Below, piece by piece: positions 1 to 11,757 of a stretch of 64,000 nucleotides of DNA; position 1 is the first letter of the stretch; the number at the start of each line of letters is the position of its first letter. The position numbers were made by a program, and so were the translations under genes. The stretch lies in contig CM065647.1 of assembly GCA_033220425.1 (NCBI GenBank), forward strand, positions 4,836,001 through 4,900,000, in the 5' to 3' direction. The notes beneath the pieces were generated by a model. It was given only the letters and a program-made list of their open reading frames with translations, searched no databases and was not told the DNA's origin. The stretch is from Lepraria neglecta (Eukaryota > Ascomycota > Lecanoromycetes > Lecanorales > Stereocaulaceae).

Positions 1-1597
1 AAGGCTGTGAAAGCGGTCAGCATCACTCCACGTAGTCTTACAAGCCTACTCACTTCTTCAAAAGAATGTTCTCCGGTTTTAGATCACAATGTATAAGCCT
101 TGCCTTGTTGAGGAGACCCAGCCCGTTCAGCAATTGCTGCGCAAACACACGCACCAGTGTGGTACTCAACCCTCGGAATTGATTCTGTTTGATCAGCTCG
201 TAGAGGTTGACGCTCAGTAGCTCGAAAACTAGGCACAAGTGTTGTCGGTGAATGAAGGTGTCCTTCAATCGCAGAAGATGGTGGTCATCGTTCTTGTCCA
301 GCTTCTGGTTAAGCAGGTCGAGGACTGAGACTTCCATCATACTTTGATTGAAATATGCGGTTCGATTCTTGACGACTTTGACTGCGACCACCTCCTGCGT
401 TTTGAGATTTTGGCATTTAACCACTTGGCCGAAGGTTCCCTGGCCAAGAACATCAAGTATGAGATACCTATTCTTGTGCCCATTTTCTTCGTTACCAAGT
501 ATGTCGTTGACGAACAGGATGTAGTCACTATCCTCGTTGTCGTATCCGTCATTCTTGACTCCTTTGCTCGGCTTTGTGAGGACTCGGCGAGGGTTTCGTG
601 AGGACTCGTATTTGAACGCCGGATTGCATATACGGTAAGTTGAAGGAAGATGGGTTGTCAAGGCTTGCAGAGGCTAGGAAATTTTATGTTAGTGATGTTG
701 GCCAGTCAACTTAGATAAGGAACATACACTAATGAAACCACCTTCGGGATTCGCTCGTCGATATGCTGGCTGCGCATTTATCCTGGGCTGAAGATCATGC
801 GTCGCGTCCAGCATTTTGAGCTTTGGGACTGGACCTCGAGGCATGTCTGCTGTACCAGTGGTATGAAGTGGCCGCGTTTTTCGAGGAGACTTCGCTTCCC
901 GGCCGAAAACGGCGTTCAGATGGGCTGTTGCAGAATTTGGATAGTATTGATCATAGCTTGAATCACCAGGTTGGATAGGAGGGAGGTGAAGCGATGGTTG
1001 CCTCGAAGTTGCCGCTGAAACATTATCAGTAATCATGTCAAAATTCCTCGACCCGTGCATATAAAAGTCGTCAGACTTACTAGGTGTTGTGTAGCTCGAT
1101 TGAGAAGGTGTCGAGTAGTGAGATGAGCGTGTTGGCGATTGTCGGGCTGAAGTGCTCTGAGAGGGGTAATGCCCATACGGGCTTTGGCTGGGTTGCTGAG
1201 AGCTAGAAGCATACGGCGAGGACGGTGCAGCTGTCATAGGGGAATATCTCCGCGCTGCTGAAGAATCTTCTTGGCCTAGATATTGTCCTGAGGGTCGATG
1301 CTGGTGACTAGGTCTCGCAGGATACTTCATCCGATTGTAGGGGTCCGCGTCCTCCATTGCTACATCTCCATCTCCAGAGGCGTACGAGCGCGTATGTGGG
1401 GTTCCAATAGGCGAGACTGCCATAGACTGTGGCTGGGAAGGAACAGAAGGGCTTTGGTAGGCTTCGTACCCGTAGCTGGACTGCTGTTGATGTTGCTGTG
1501 CAGAGCCGTTGGACTGCTGCGGCTGCTGCTGCGTTGTGGGGTATCGTGCCTGGCGATTTCCTGCTATATCCGAGTAAGGTTGCCACTGTTGATCCAT
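1..1597 (-). CDS. YAK1: Yak1-type dual-specificity (DYRK family) protein kinase, 3' part cut by window edge
   Basis: Growth-restraining kinase of the DYRK/Yak1 family, acting downstream of PKA/TOR nutrient signalling. Exons read 1597..728, 673..54 and 4..1 (continuing outside the window); introns are GTATGT...CTAG (727..674) and GTGAGT...CACAG (53..5). Exon 1 encodes about 290 residues of Gln/Ser/Pro-rich low-complexity sequence starting MDQQWQPYSD. Exon 2 opens with the Yak1-typical segment PLQALTTHLPSTYRICNPAF, then the glycine loop VLGQGTFGQV near residue 365, the VAVKVVKN lysine, and the catalytic loop HCDLKPEN near 485. Phases agree across both introns. The rest of the kinase domain lies left of the window. 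It is divergent from RAD26 with about 840 nt between the starts. Family assignment is secure; the exact start Met is the first in-frame ATG and looks right. Confidence 0.93.
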
Positions 1598-2440
1598 GGC
1601 AACGGTGACTGACAGCTCGTAGAGTCACTCTCGACCGGAGTATCTGGAGTATTCTGAAGGGTGTCTGGACCGGGGGCGAGTCTTGTTTCCTTGGCCAAAC
1701 CTAATCGCAAGCTGGCATGTATCCAATCACTTCGCGAGCAGGCAAGCGACAATCACAGCTTGCAAGTGGCCGGCAGCACCTGAACGGTGTTCAGAAGCAG
1801 CTACTTGCTGCGTGTTTTGCGGTCTGAGGTCGAAGCATAAGCGCCTTAGGCCGTAGAGCGACGTTTAGCTGCCCGATCCTGAATCGTGGCTTTGGCCTAG
1901 GCGGCTAAGTACACTCTAAAGCTAATTCCGGCGATCAACCTGTTCGCCACGGTTGGCCTCTGCTCCGTTAATATCCATAGGGGGTCAGGGAGAGCGAATG
2001 TCGAATAAACCCGGTGGTATAGGAATGAAGGATGTATTTAAGCCCGTCTAACAATGGGACAATGAGCTGAGACGGCAGGGACCTAACTCGCTTAACTTTT
2101 AAGGGCGGCGCGCCCCAAGATCCCGCTCTGAACAAGGATGTCATGAACCCTACGTAATCAGGCATATCTCCAAGATGGCAAAGATGCTTCATTTTCCTGA
2201 AGGATATTTTTCATTTCTTCTATCAAAACAAAGTATTCAAGCTAGGCACTACGATTTATTGTTGTACACCGCGTCATAGATGGTTTTGGCTTTGATCTTT
2301 GGTACTGACAGACTGAGGTGAAAGGAGAGGATGACTCTTCGGGGGTAAACGGTTAGCTGCAGCATATACGTGAATAAAAGTGTCCCACCAAGCTCCGCAA
2401 CTTCAGCTGATTCGTCTACGGTACTGTTGAAACTCCCAAA
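1598..2440. other. Intergenic region between divergent YAK1 and RAD26
   Basis: About 840 nt with no convincing gene. Short ORFs here (for example 1968..2192 minus) have no recognisable family and no splice partners. The interval should hold the 5' UTRs and promoters of both flanking genes. I see no clear TATA box or repeat. Confidence 0.6.
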
Positions 2441-5400
2441 ATGACAGTAGGCACCCGGGTAGAGCAAGTCATGGATCGACCAATGCAGCATTCCCCAGCC
2501 GACAAAGACAATTGGTCGCCTGAAGAAGCCAACGAGAAGCCTCAGTCTACACTCACCCATGGAGACAGTCTAGGTGAAGATGAAGCAGCTCGCCTCAGAG
2601 ACCTTGCTACAGAGGTCAGGGATCAAGACGATCTCGAGCGTGATATTGGTCGTCAAGCAGATCAACTACTGACCGAACAAGCCAACGAACGGGATCAGAA
2701 GCGCCTAGAGAAGACTCGAGCAGACAGAGACAAACTTCGAAGTCAAGTCCAAAAACTTCACGAACGCTTAAGACGCCCGATAGGCTCCGCCACGGCTACC
2801 CGTACGAATGCTGAGATCGCACACCTTGACGCCAGCATCAGAGCGTTGAGCACGGATCTCGAGCAGATACAGGAACGCATAGATCAGCGGCATGAGGGGG
2901 AAGCAAATGACGACGAAGCTGCAGGAGAAGAGACTGGGAATCGAAGGATGCCAAACGAAAGTTTACGAGACTTTCTCATCCGGACTGGGAAGATTACCCC
3001 ATTCTCCAAAATGCCAGGAGGGGCTCTCAGTAGATCTGACTCTACACTCCAAGGGGCGCTCTTGGCTGCTGAAGAGGAGGAGTCTGAAGAAGAGCCTGTT
3101 GCTGATGAGCCGGTGGCTACAGAGGCTCTATCGCACCGCCATTTACTGCAGCCAGGTTTCATGGACGATGAGGAAAGCAATGCTAGCTTCGAGGTACCAG
3201 ATGATTTGGATCGGCCGAAGAAGCCGCGACGTCTACATAGGGAGAAGTCCTCAGCTGGAGGTGATGCGGAAAGGAGACAGCAAGCGCCCGCAGGCATCGA
3301 CAAGCCTACTGGCGGGATGTCTTCTGAAGATGAGGAAGATACTTATATGCCAGATATGGATGACCGGGATATTGCAGCTCTAGGCGAATCCGAAGAAGAA
3401 TCTGGTGATGAGACAGAAGATACGTCATTCATGGACACGACTCCACCACGTCGCGCTGGCGGTAAGCGAAGCAAGAAGTGTCCCGCCGAGAGTCAGAAGG
3501 AAGATTTGACTGGTCTCGATGATGGGAATGAACGGCTTTATCAGAATCGCCTACGTAGCTGGGTTGAGAGACGGCGCACTGCACGAGCAAAGGCGATAGC
3601 CAGAAAAGGCTCAGAGGCCGGCGAAGGAGAGAGCCTTACAACTGGGTTGGACGGTTTGCAACGAAACGGCCAACTTGGCCATGCACTAAATGGGCAAACG
3701 GAAGATGAGGAATGGCACCTGCCACATCCTGCGAGGCCCGATACCGATTTCGAAGGCGGCTACCGAATCCCTGGAGATATCTATCCCTCCCTTTTCGACT
3801 ACCAGAAGACTGGCGTGCAATGGCTATGGGAATTGTATTCGCAACGAGTGGGTGGCATTGTAGGCGACGAGATGGGTCTTGGGAAAACGATCCAAGTAAT
3901 CGCGTTTCTTGCTGGCCTGCATTACAGCAAGAAAATTACGAAGCCCATCGTCGTCGTCGCACCAGCTACAGTCATGAAACAGTGGGTCAACGAATTTCAT
4001 ACTTGGTGGCCCCCATTCCGAGTATCGATCCTACACACATCTGGTAGCGGCATGATTGATATCGGCCGAGAGGCTCGAGAAGAGGATGAGCTGATGTCGG
4101 AACTTCCACGCTCTAGTGGTCGAAAGCCTTTGACAAAAGCGCAGAAATCCGCAAAGAAGATTGTGGATCGTGTCGCTCAAGAAGGCCATATTCTGGTCAC
4201 AACTTACTCTGGGCTACAGACATATGCTGAACTTTTGATACCCATGACTTGGGAGTACGCGGTTCTTGACGAGGGACATAAGATCCGGAACCCAAACACT
4301 GCCATTACAATATACTGCAAAGAATTGAGAACCGCCAATCGTATCATCCTATCAGGAACACCTATGCAAAACAATCTCGTGGAGCTGTGGTCACTTTTCG
4401 ATTTCGTGTTTCCTATGCGACTTGGAACACTGGTCAACTTCCGCCAGCAATTTGAGTTTCCCATACGCCAAGGTGGCTACGCAAATGCGTCTAATCTCCA
4501 AGTCCAGACCGCTATGAAATGTGCCGAAACATTGAAGGATACGATTTCTCCTTACTTACTGCAAAGGTTCAAAGCTGACGTGGCGTCTGATCTGCCCAAG
4601 AAGAGCGAACAAGTTTTGTTTTGCAAGCTCACCAAATTCCAGCGCGATACATATGAGGCCTTCCTCGGCTCAGACGATCTGAAAGCGATTATGAACGGCA
4701 AGCGCCAGGTCTTGTACGGTGTCGACATCTTACGGAAGATTTGCAATCATCCAGATCTTCAAGAACACAAGGTCCTGTCTAAAGATATTGGATATGATTA
4801 CGGAAACGGTTCCAAATCTGGAAAGATGCAGGTGGTGAAAGCATTGCTGGAATTGTGGAAAGAACAGGGACATAAAACCTTGCTCTTCGCCCAGCACAGG
4901 ATTATGCTGGATATCCTTGAAAAGTTCATTCGATCAATAGGAGGTTTCAATTATCGTCGAATGGATGGAACTACGCCGATTCACACTCGGCAAGGTCTGG
5001 TTGATGAGTTCAACAACAATCCCGATGCTCATGTCTTTCTCTTGACTACGAAAGTTGGAGGTCTTGGAGTCAATCTCACGGGAGCTAATCGAGTGATTAT
5101 CTATGATCCTGACTGGAACCCATCGACTGATGTCCAGGCAAGAGAGAGGGCTTGGCGCCTGGGTCAAAAGCGGGAAGTCATGATCTATCGATTGATGACA
5201 GCTGGGACCATTGAAGAGAAGATATACCATCGTCAGCTCTTCAAACAATTCCTCATCAACAAGATCCTGAGAGATCCAAAGCAGCGGCAGACGTTTCAAA
5301 TGAAGGATCTACATGACCTTTTCACACTGGGTGGTGCTAATGAGCCTGCTACAGAGACGAGTCAACTGTTCAAAGGCACAGAGGTGCACTTTGGCAATCG

Positions 5401-6175
5401 CGATGCAGCTCCGGAGTCAGCGACAACGAATGGCGCAAGCAACGGAGGAGCGCCAGTCAATGCCGCCAATGGCAACGACAATGTCCGCAATTTGACCGGT
5501 GTGGCTTCGATAGAGCGTTTCTATGGCGAGGAAGAAGAAGAACGCAGGGCTGCCTCCAAAGATGCCACAAACTCCGAAGCTCGCGTCATGGAAGGCATAT
5601 TCGCACGATCTGGAGTACAAGCCGCCCTAGAGCACGATCAGATTGTCAATGGCAAGAGAAAAGTTACTGCGGACCCTACGATCATCGAAAGAGAGGCGAA
5701 GCGAGTGGCAGCAGAGGCAACCAAAGAGTTGAAGAAAGCAGGCGAAGCCGCCAAGAATGTACCCGTAGGTACGCCGACATGGACTGGCCAGTTTGGAACA
5801 GCTGGTAGGCCTGAGCAACAACAGCAAGGCTTTGGTCGAGGCAGGGGTGGGCCAGCCTCGTCTAGTATTCTGGCTGGTCTGCAGAACCGGCAAGCAGCAA
5901 ATGCTACCACTAATGGCTCGAGATCGAGCACGCCAGGAAGTAATGCTTCCGCCCCCAGGGGTATGGACTTCATGAAGATGATACATGATTATCTCGTTGC
6001 ACAGGATGGACAGGTGTATTCTCAGATGCTAGTTGACCATTTCAATCGCTATTGCAATACGCCAGCAAAGTCAGCGGAATTCAAGGCTATGCTTACAGAA
6101 TTAGCGACACTGGAGAAGGGAAGTCGAGGCAGAGGGAGGTGGATACTGAAAGAGGAGTACAAATCACGAGCATAG
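2441..6175 (+). CDS. RAD26: Rad26/CSB (ERCC6) SNF2-family DNA-dependent ATPase, transcription-coupled repair
   Basis: Single-exon 1244-residue protein. CSB/Rad26 works at stalled RNA polymerase II and starts transcription-coupled nucleotide-excision repair in the nucleus. The acidic, coiled-coil-rich N-terminus covers about residues 1-430. The SNF2 ATPase core begins near 453 (DYQKTGVQWLWEL), with Walker A DEMGLGKT near 475-482, the DEGH box near 609 (DEGHKIRNP, the CSB-type version), SGTPMQNNL, and in the C-lobe LTTKVGGLGVNLT and QARERAWRLGQ near 897. The last 70 residues (MDFMKMIHDYLV to the end) look like the CSB C-terminal winged-helix/ubiquitin-binding region. The start ATG has a good context (cccaaaATGA). 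No introns are needed. The order of motifs and the length match filamentous-fungal Rad26; an ISWI/INO80-type identity does not fit the DEGHKIRNP signature. Confidence 0.93.
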   Translation: MTVGTRVEQVMDRPMQHSPADKDNWSPEEANEKPQSTLTHGDSLGEDEAARLRDLATEVRDQDDLERDIGRQADQLLTEQANERDQKRLEKTRADRDKLRSQVQKLHERLRRPIGSATATRTNAEIAHLDASIRALSTDLEQIQERIDQRHEGEANDDEAAGEETGNRRMPNESLRDFLIRTGKITPFSKMPGGALSRSDSTLQGALLAAEEEESEEEPVADEPVATEALSHRHLLQPGFMDDEESNASFEVPDDLDRPKKPRRLHREKSSAGGDAERRQQAPAGIDKPTGGMSSEDEEDTYMPDMDDRDIAALGESEEESGDETEDTSFMDTTPPRRAGGKRSKKCPAESQKEDLTGLDDGNERLYQNRLRSWVERRRTARAKAIARKGSEAGEGESLTTGLDGLQRNGQLGHALNGQTEDEEWHLPHPARPDTDFEGGYRIPGDIYPSLFDYQKTGVQWLWELYSQRVGGIVGDEMGLGKTIQVIAFLAGLHYSKKITKPIVVVAPATVMKQWVNEFHTWWPPFRVSILHTSGSGMIDIGREAREEDELMSELPRSSGRKPLTKAQKSAKKIVDRVAQEGHILVTTYSGLQTYAELLIPMTWEYAVLDEGHKIRNPNTAITIYCKELRTANRIILSGTPMQNNLVELWSLFDFVFPMRLGTLVNFRQQFEFPIRQGGYANASNLQVQTAMKCAETLKDTISPYLLQRFKADVASDLPKKSEQVLFCKLTKFQRDTYEAFLGSDDLKAIMNGKRQVLYGVDILRKICNHPDLQEHKVLSKDIGYDYGNGSKSGKMQVVKALLELWKEQGHKTLLFAQHRIMLDILEKFIRSIGGFNYRRMDGTTPIHTRQGLVDEFNNNPDAHVFLLTTKVGGLGVNLTGANRVIIYDPDWNPSTDVQARERAWRLGQKREVMIYRLMTAGTIEEKIYHRQLFKQFLINKILRDPKQRQTFQMKDLHDLFTLGGANEPATETSQLFKGTEVHFGNRDAAPESATTNGASNGGAPVNAANGNDNVRNLTGVASIERFYGEEEEERRAASKDATNSEARVMEGIFARSGVQAALEHDQIVNGKRKVTADPTIIEREAKRVAAEATKELKKAGEAAKNVPVGTPTWTGQFGTAGRPEQQQQGFGRGRGGPASSSILAGLQNRQAANATTNGSRSSTPGSNASAPRGMDFMKMIHDYLVAQDGQVYSQMLVDHFNRYCNTPAKSAEFKAMLTELATLEKGSRGRGRWILKEEYKSRA

Positions 6176-6769
6176 CGTAGTGTTTACAATCGAAGTGATA
6201 ATACCCATAGATTCAGATCTCTCAAGAAAACATTTACATGTACATCCAGCGATGTATTAAAATACGACTCATTATGATAACGTAGAGACAACATTGATTC
6301 CATCACATCTTCAAAATTCATTGTTGTACGTGATGTTGGTGATTCCTCTCGTAATGGTCTCTTAGGGTGGGATCGTATCCGGTGGCGACGACGCCTCGGC
6401 CGCCAAAAATAGACAATCATCGCCAAGCCTTCTCCGATGCTTTCACAACATTCACTCTTAGCCTTTCTATCACCTCCACGACAACCTTGCACTGCCATTG
6501 TCGAGTTACAGGCACACACTCGTTCATTGCCTGTTGATTCGCTTTACTGTTCTTTCTCTTCGTCCACAATAGCGTGAATTCTTGGACTTTTCACCGAATT
6601 TTACAGGGGCAAAGGGTTAATCAACACTGCCGTACCTTCAACTACGACTTTGCACACCTCAAGCGGCACACGTCTTTAATATTGAAGAGGAGGCTTGTAG
6701 CGTTCTCAAAGATTTCAGAGGGCAACCAAAGCAATCGACAGCTACAATTCGTCCTACCGCACCTCCATC
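6176..6769. other. Intergenic region between RAD26 and the DUF7137 gene
   Basis: About 590 nt, holding the RAD26 3' UTR and the DUF7137 gene leader. ORFs at 6184..6519 minus and 6574..6918 plus show no family features and the latter overlaps the real signal-peptide exon in another frame. Nothing else stands out. Confidence 0.5.
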
Positions 6770-7767
6770 ATGATTCAGAGACTTCGACTCGGCCGTATCC
6801 TCCTAGCCCTTTTCCTCTGGACCTCCATAACGGCAGCATGGCCATGGCCGCCATCATTCAAGGATATGGGTTTGGAGGGTCTGATAGTGAGGAGGCAGGA
6901 CAGTACCAAGAGTGGTAAGAGATTGATTGATGCCATCATGCTTCAGCATTAGGAGTGCCGTGGAATTTCAAAATTGACAACTGATGCAGATACCACCTCA
7001 CCAACCAAGACAGCTACCGGCAAAGCTACCTCTGCAACCTCAAAATCAGCAGCAGCTTCAAAGACTGCAGCACCAGCATCCAAAACAGCGAAAGGCAGCA
7101 ACACAGCAGCAGCTACAACCGGTGCAGCAGCTAGCGCCTCAGGAAGTGGTGCAAAGACCTCAGGGAAAGCCGCAGTCACCAGCGTGAACAATGTCCTACC
7201 TCCTGGCGGTGTCAACATGATTACGCCTTCCGCCCTCGCACAATCATCATATTACAAGATTGGAGACTACGTTACATTTGCATGGAACTATACCTCCCTC
7301 TCAATAAAACCCAACAAGATTGACGTCGTGGTGACTTGCGCTGACAATAGTGCAACTTATCCATTGGCTACCAACGCAACCTTCAAGCCGACCGATACTG
7401 TTGTCTGGGACACGGCGCCGGATGAGACGGGGACGGCCCCTCTGCTGATGGGTGAGTATACACTGTTAATATATGATGCTGGTCAAGGTCCTACAGCAGC
7501 CGCTCAGGCTGGACGGTTGGGTACATCTGACGATATAATGTTTGGCATGTACATCCCACAGAAACCCACGCCGCGATCTGGTAAGCCGTTCATTCCAGCA
7601 CCCGTCCACTTCCAAGAGCTATTACTGACCCCTAAACCATAGAATGGACGTGTGCAGTATGCAACGCTGCCCTCTCGGATACGGAGCGGCAGGCTTTGAA
7701 ATTCATGTTCGGCATGTGCGCCGTCACTATACTCTCCTTTACCTGGTTCGTCAGTGGCCTATTCTAA
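6770..7767 (+). CDS. DUF7137-type secreted/membrane-anchored fungal cell-surface protein
   Basis: Exons 6770..6914, 6990..7580, 7643..7767 joined by GTAAGA...GCAG and GTAAGC...ATAG introns, phases consistent. The N-terminus is a signal peptide (MIQRLRLGRILLALFLWTSI...). A Thr/Ser/Ala/Lys-rich low-complexity stretch follows, then a conserved beta-rich domain with the hallmark segments GGVNMITP, YKIGDYVTFAWNYTSL and GEYTLLIYDA, then a Cys pair (WTCAVCNAAL) and a single C-terminal membrane helix (MFGMCAVTILSFTWFVSGLF). This is the architecture I know for DUF7137 proteins of Pezizomycotina. Function is unknown; a role at the plasma membrane or wall is inference. About 286 residues. Confidence 0.82.
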
Positions 7768-8680
7768 GAGCCTCAATCTCCAAATCGGTCACCACGCAGG
7801 AACGGATCACATTCTCCGACAACGACTCTGTATTTAATGAAACATCAGCATAGCCAGCGACTGGATCTGGAAATAGGGCAGAGGCATGGAAAATGGGTAA
7901 AAAGGCGTCTCGCATTCCCGGGCTTCAGGTTGCATCGGGTACCGGCGTGGAATATTGGGTATGGCAAATAATGGAAGGATGTCGTACGTACGTGAAACAA
8001 AACATAATGATTACAAGCACTGACATTCTCTCGTTTCCCTGCATCTGCCAGACTTTATCTGCATGGTTCTTCTCTTCCCTTTTTCTACCGTCGGCTTCTA
8101 GCCTGTAGCCTTGTTATGCCACGGCCCTGCCCTTCGCCATGTGGTTTCTGAACCCGCTTGGGCATCAATGGCGGATGCATTGTGCCTTCCCGAAAGCACT
8201 GTTGTACTGGGCAAAGGCGCTGAGATGAGGCTCTTGAGGTTCTAGGAATACAGCAACCGCGTTACACACATGTGGATCCTCTACTTTCAATTGCTAATAA
8301 TCAGCGATCCCTGACGTTTTAGTCAAACATCTCTATAGTTGCTAAGCACGCGGTTGAAAGTGTTACTCCAGACCGCCATTCATCGTTACTTTACATAAGA
8401 AGGGGCGAAGAAGCACTAGTCATTCTTTTACACGGCCTAGGTCCTCCTTCACTACCCGAACTCCACGCTCGTACCACTTCCGATCGGACCCTCGCCCAAA
8501 CGAAGCGTACTTTGCGGGGACACTGCCTTCCTGTATGCCTATACACCGCTCCCAAAATATATGTGTCGGGACGAACGCTGCTCCAAAAAAACTTTTTGTG
8601 CCTAATCCCTTGCTCTTGAGACGTGCATTCTGGTGCGAAGTCCACTCTGAGACAGCCCCCATCACAATCCGCCAACAAAA
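7768..8680. other. Intergenic region, no supported gene
   Basis: About 910 nt between the DUF7137 gene and the small gene at 8681. ORFs at 7893..8108 plus and 8391..8735 minus are short, overlap in opposite frames and carry no domain. It contains the 3' UTR of the upstream gene and probably the promoter of the downstream one. Confidence 0.45.
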
Positions 8681-8929
8681 ATGCCCGCACCAACGCCATA
8701 CAACACACCCTCCAACACCCGCTCATCCACGCCAATTAGTCCTCAGCGGCCCCAGGGTTGGAACACCGAAATGACACGATTCGTCCGCGACGCTCTCCTC
8801 AGTGGGGAGGATTCTACATCAACTGTTATTCTTATCGAGACGGAATTCCCTCAGATGAGGCGTAAGGTCACCAAGGTGTGGGTGGAGGAGGTGGGAAGGA
8901 CTCCCCCGTGGGGGCTGGAGGAAGTGTAA
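8681..8929 (+). CDS. Small hypothetical protein (82 aa)
   Basis: ATG in good context (acaaaaATGCCC). The N-terminus is Pro/Ser/Thr-rich, followed by a compact segment with GWNTEMTRFVRDALLSGED and VILIETEFPQM, which looks like real coding sequence rather than a chance ORF. I do not recognise a family. The last codons coincide with a strong donor (gt|GTAAGTG at 8929); splicing to the acceptor near 9199 would also end the protein at Val, so the intron would sit across the stop codon. Immediately downstream lies the 32-nt tandem repeat array, in the same position relative to GTAAGTGCA as in intron 2 of the oxidoreductase gene at 26.5 kb. Confidence 0.5.
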   Translation: MPAPTPYNTPSNTRSSTPISPQRPQGWNTEMTRFVRDALLSGEDSTSTVILIETEFPQMRRKVTKVWVEEVGRTPPWGLEEV

Positions 8930-8964
8930 GTGCATTTTTTGGATTCATCACCGAGCTATTTGTC

Positions 8965-9165
8965 TATCTACTGCTCTTTAGAGATAGCTCTTAGCATGGA
9001 GTTAGCTCTCGGATAGCATGTTGTTGCCAAATGTCTACTCCTTGAGCATATTTTCTGGCATAGATCCTGCTTCTGGAACTTGTTTCCCGGCACGAACTTA
9101 GCTCTCGAACACCTTACTGTACCCTATTGTCTACATCTCAGACTCGCGTTCTGGCTAGACCTAAA
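8965..9165. repeat. Degenerate 32-nt tandem repeat array, copy A (about 6 units)
   Basis: The short anchor GCTC/ACTC/GCTT recurs at 8973, 9005, 9037, 9069, 9101 and about 9133, exactly 32 nt apart each time. Each anchor is followed by a purine-rich part (CGGATA, TGAGCA, TGGAAC, CGAACA), a T-rich part (ATTTTC, TTGTTT) and often GGCA. Single units are quite diverged but the period is strict. The same unit forms the arrays in introns 1 and 2 of the FAD oxidoreductase gene (25.7-26.75 kb). Confidence 0.75.
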
Positions 9166-10260
9166 GTTTGAAAAAGCAGATGCTGACAACAACGCGTGTA
9201 CAGATGAGCAGTGAAAAGGGAACAGGGGCTGGAGTTTGAAGAGAGGAAAAGTCGTTCTCAGCATGCACAGTTCCACGACGTGCTAAAAGGAATGCAAAGA
9301 TATCATGGAAGGTGGTCGTTTGTCCTTCTTTATAATTGTTCGAAGAGCTTCTCTTGACGGCACTGCCGACTGTACTGCACGATGCATCAACATCAATTGT
9401 CATTCTTCAAAATTTGCTTTAGGATCTTTCTCTCAACGGTGTTGCACGTTGCATTAATATCAATCACCATTTTCCTTCCCCATCTCCACCTCCTCTAACA
9501 CCCCTTTGGCGGCCCACTTCCAATCCCCCATCCCCCTACACAGCAACATGCGAATGTTTCGAGCAGGGAGAAGCCGAGCATGCCTAATGCGGCTGCGAGG
9601 ATGCAGTGGGCTGGAAATAGGAACACGTTATGCTTATATTTCTCCTCCTGCTACTAGACCAGTCAAGTTTTAACTACCAGAAAATACTCTAAATCCATCA
9701 TTTTCTGGTTCTTGAAAAAACAGGGAGGAGACGATCTTTAAAAAGGGAGTGAAAACTGGAGGGGGAAGAGAATGAGCATACGTACTCGTTTTGAGAAAGT
9801 AGCTGCTGTGGAGGAAATGGCGCGGGGTGAGGGAGGGGTTGCTGGGTTGGTTGGTTGGTTGGTCAGTTCATTAACTAATATGTCAAGTTCGGAGTAGGAT
9901 GTTGGTACCGTGATTTTGCCATGTTTATGATATGATGTGGTGGGTTTGGGCCAGGGTATGGGTTGGTGATGGTAGTGGTAGGGTGGATGGGAGCGTGGGA
10001 GAGCGATTTGTCAATGGAGCAAGAGCAAATTAGAGAGAATTTTAGACTTCTGTGTAACGGCTTACATTCATTGTTGTTCTTATAACATTTCGGTTGCCTG
10101 CGAGATGTGGCACATTCCTCGCTTGATAGCATATCTAGTGCTGCCGTGTTATCACATAAACGCCCATGCCATCGCCTAGCATCATGCATAGCAGCAGCAA
10201 ACTTGCTTTCGTTCATCGTAAAAGCCCCAATACCATAGACCACTTCCCACCTAAGACTTC
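9166..10260. other. Intergenic region downstream of eIF3l
   Basis: About 1.1 kb with no recognised gene. It includes a short GGTT tandem run (near 9845-9862) and the 3' UTR of the minus-strand eIF3l gene. The 139-aa minus ORF at 9875..10294 overlaps the eIF3l 3' end in another frame and has no domain. Confidence 0.5.
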
Positions 10261-11757
10261 TTAATACGTCCTCGCCAAATTCCTCAAATACCAATCCACC
10301 AACCTCCTCCCCACCTTCGCCTCACTAACATGGATCAAATCCCCCTGCATAGCATAATCCAAATCACTCCCATTAACCACCTCCCCATCCAACAGCGCGC
10401 CCTCACTCCACCGCACCTGCCTACTCCGCTGCTTATTAACCAACAACCACCCCCTAAGCTTCTCAGGCTCCACTTCCAGAAACCCAGCGAGTTTTTTCAA
10501 GTCCATGGTTGTGTAGAGCTTTAGGTAGGATTTCACGGTCGGGGACCACATTGTGTTTTTCACTTCTTCCATGAAAATCCTGCAGTGGTGGTCTACGGGG
10601 TCGACGTTTAGTTCTGGGGTGTCGAAGTCGGGAGGGGTGGGGGAGATGAATTTCGGACAGGCGGTGCGGAAAAGATCTTCAAACAGTGGCAGTGCCTCTG
10701 GTCCTCCCCTCTGCAGGCGGACAAGCTGATCGCCGTATTTCTCCCGTAAAGCGGTGTGGATCGTGTCGTCTAGTTTCGTAGGGTTGAAGGCTACGCAGAT
10801 TGCAATCAGGGCGTACATCTGGTCGTTCTTTTTCGAGACGCTGTCGTATTGGGCGTTTTTTTGGAAGTTCTTGGTGCGGGAGACGTAGACGAGGATGTGG
10901 GAGAACATGCGGATTGCGTCGGCGTAGCGCCGCATCATCATGTAGCTGAAGCCGACGTAATAGTATGTTGTGAAATGCGCGGCCATTACGCGGGCGAACA
11001 TGGCCTTTTTGTTTAATTCGATATCATCGAGTGTCTTCAATGCCAGCGAGAAATCTCCAAGTAGGCAATGCACCCGTAGTAACCCAATAATCGAGAAGTA
11101 GCCTAGCATTCGGTATAGAGGTCTAGTACCGTATTCGCCAGCGACTTGGTTAGGATCTTCATTCCGCTTCATAGAATCGAGCTGCTCATTTATTTGCGAG
11201 CGTTGGATGAGCGAGTAGAGGACATTGAGGACGGAGTAGCAGCCCCATGTGTTTGGATTGTCGCGCAGGAGTTGGGCGTCGTCCGAGGAGGGTTCTTGGC
11301 GGGCGATGCGGTTGCGGTAGCGGCAGAAGGATTCGAATTGGTAGATGAATTCGTCTATTACGTCCCAGGCCCAGAAGTACTAGAACATGCCATCAGCTGT
11401 CTGTGATATTAGGAAGAGGGGAGCTGTGCTCACTGTAGGCACCTCCAAATCCACCGGCCCTTCCGAATTGAGTATGTAGTGAAACAAATTGCAATAGTTG
11501 TCGTAACTAGCAAACTTCGTATCCAGCGCTGCTCCATACTCCAGCGGCGTAGCAGCAGCCGTAAGCTGAGCTTGCATATCATGCGGTCCTCCAGATGTTC
11601 CAAAGGAAGCTGTGCGGTCCAACTCACCCATGTCATCGTCGAAGTGGACTTGCTCTTTGTAGTCCTCCACCAGGGCATTTTCTTCTTCGTCTGACTCATT
11701 AGCGGCAACTTTTGAACGATCGGCCGTCGTGTACGGCTCTCGTTGGTAGAGTGCCAT
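10261..11757 (-). CDS. Eukaryotic translation initiation factor 3 subunit L (eIF3l)
   Basis: Exons 11757..11434 and 11379..10261; intron GTGAGC...CTAG, phase 0, giving about 480 residues, the normal fungal length. eIF3l is a PCI-type subunit of the eIF3 complex that supports 40S binding and scanning in the cytoplasm. Exon 2 starts YFWAWDVIDEFIYQFESF. It contains the family segments NTWGCYSVLNVLYSLIQRSQ, MLGYFSIIGLLRVHCLLGD, YYVGFSYMMMRRYADAIRMF and the C-terminal PCI-like part ending RLVDWYLRNLARTY. The gene is divergent from the nitrilase gene with only about 206 nt between start codons. A second eIF3 subunit gene (NIP1) lies 21 kb away. Confidence 0.93.

Noticed and set aside
2884-5986. Several ORFs over 100 codons antisense or out of frame within RAD26
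   Set aside because: All lie inside the RAD26 coding frame and lack domains of their own.
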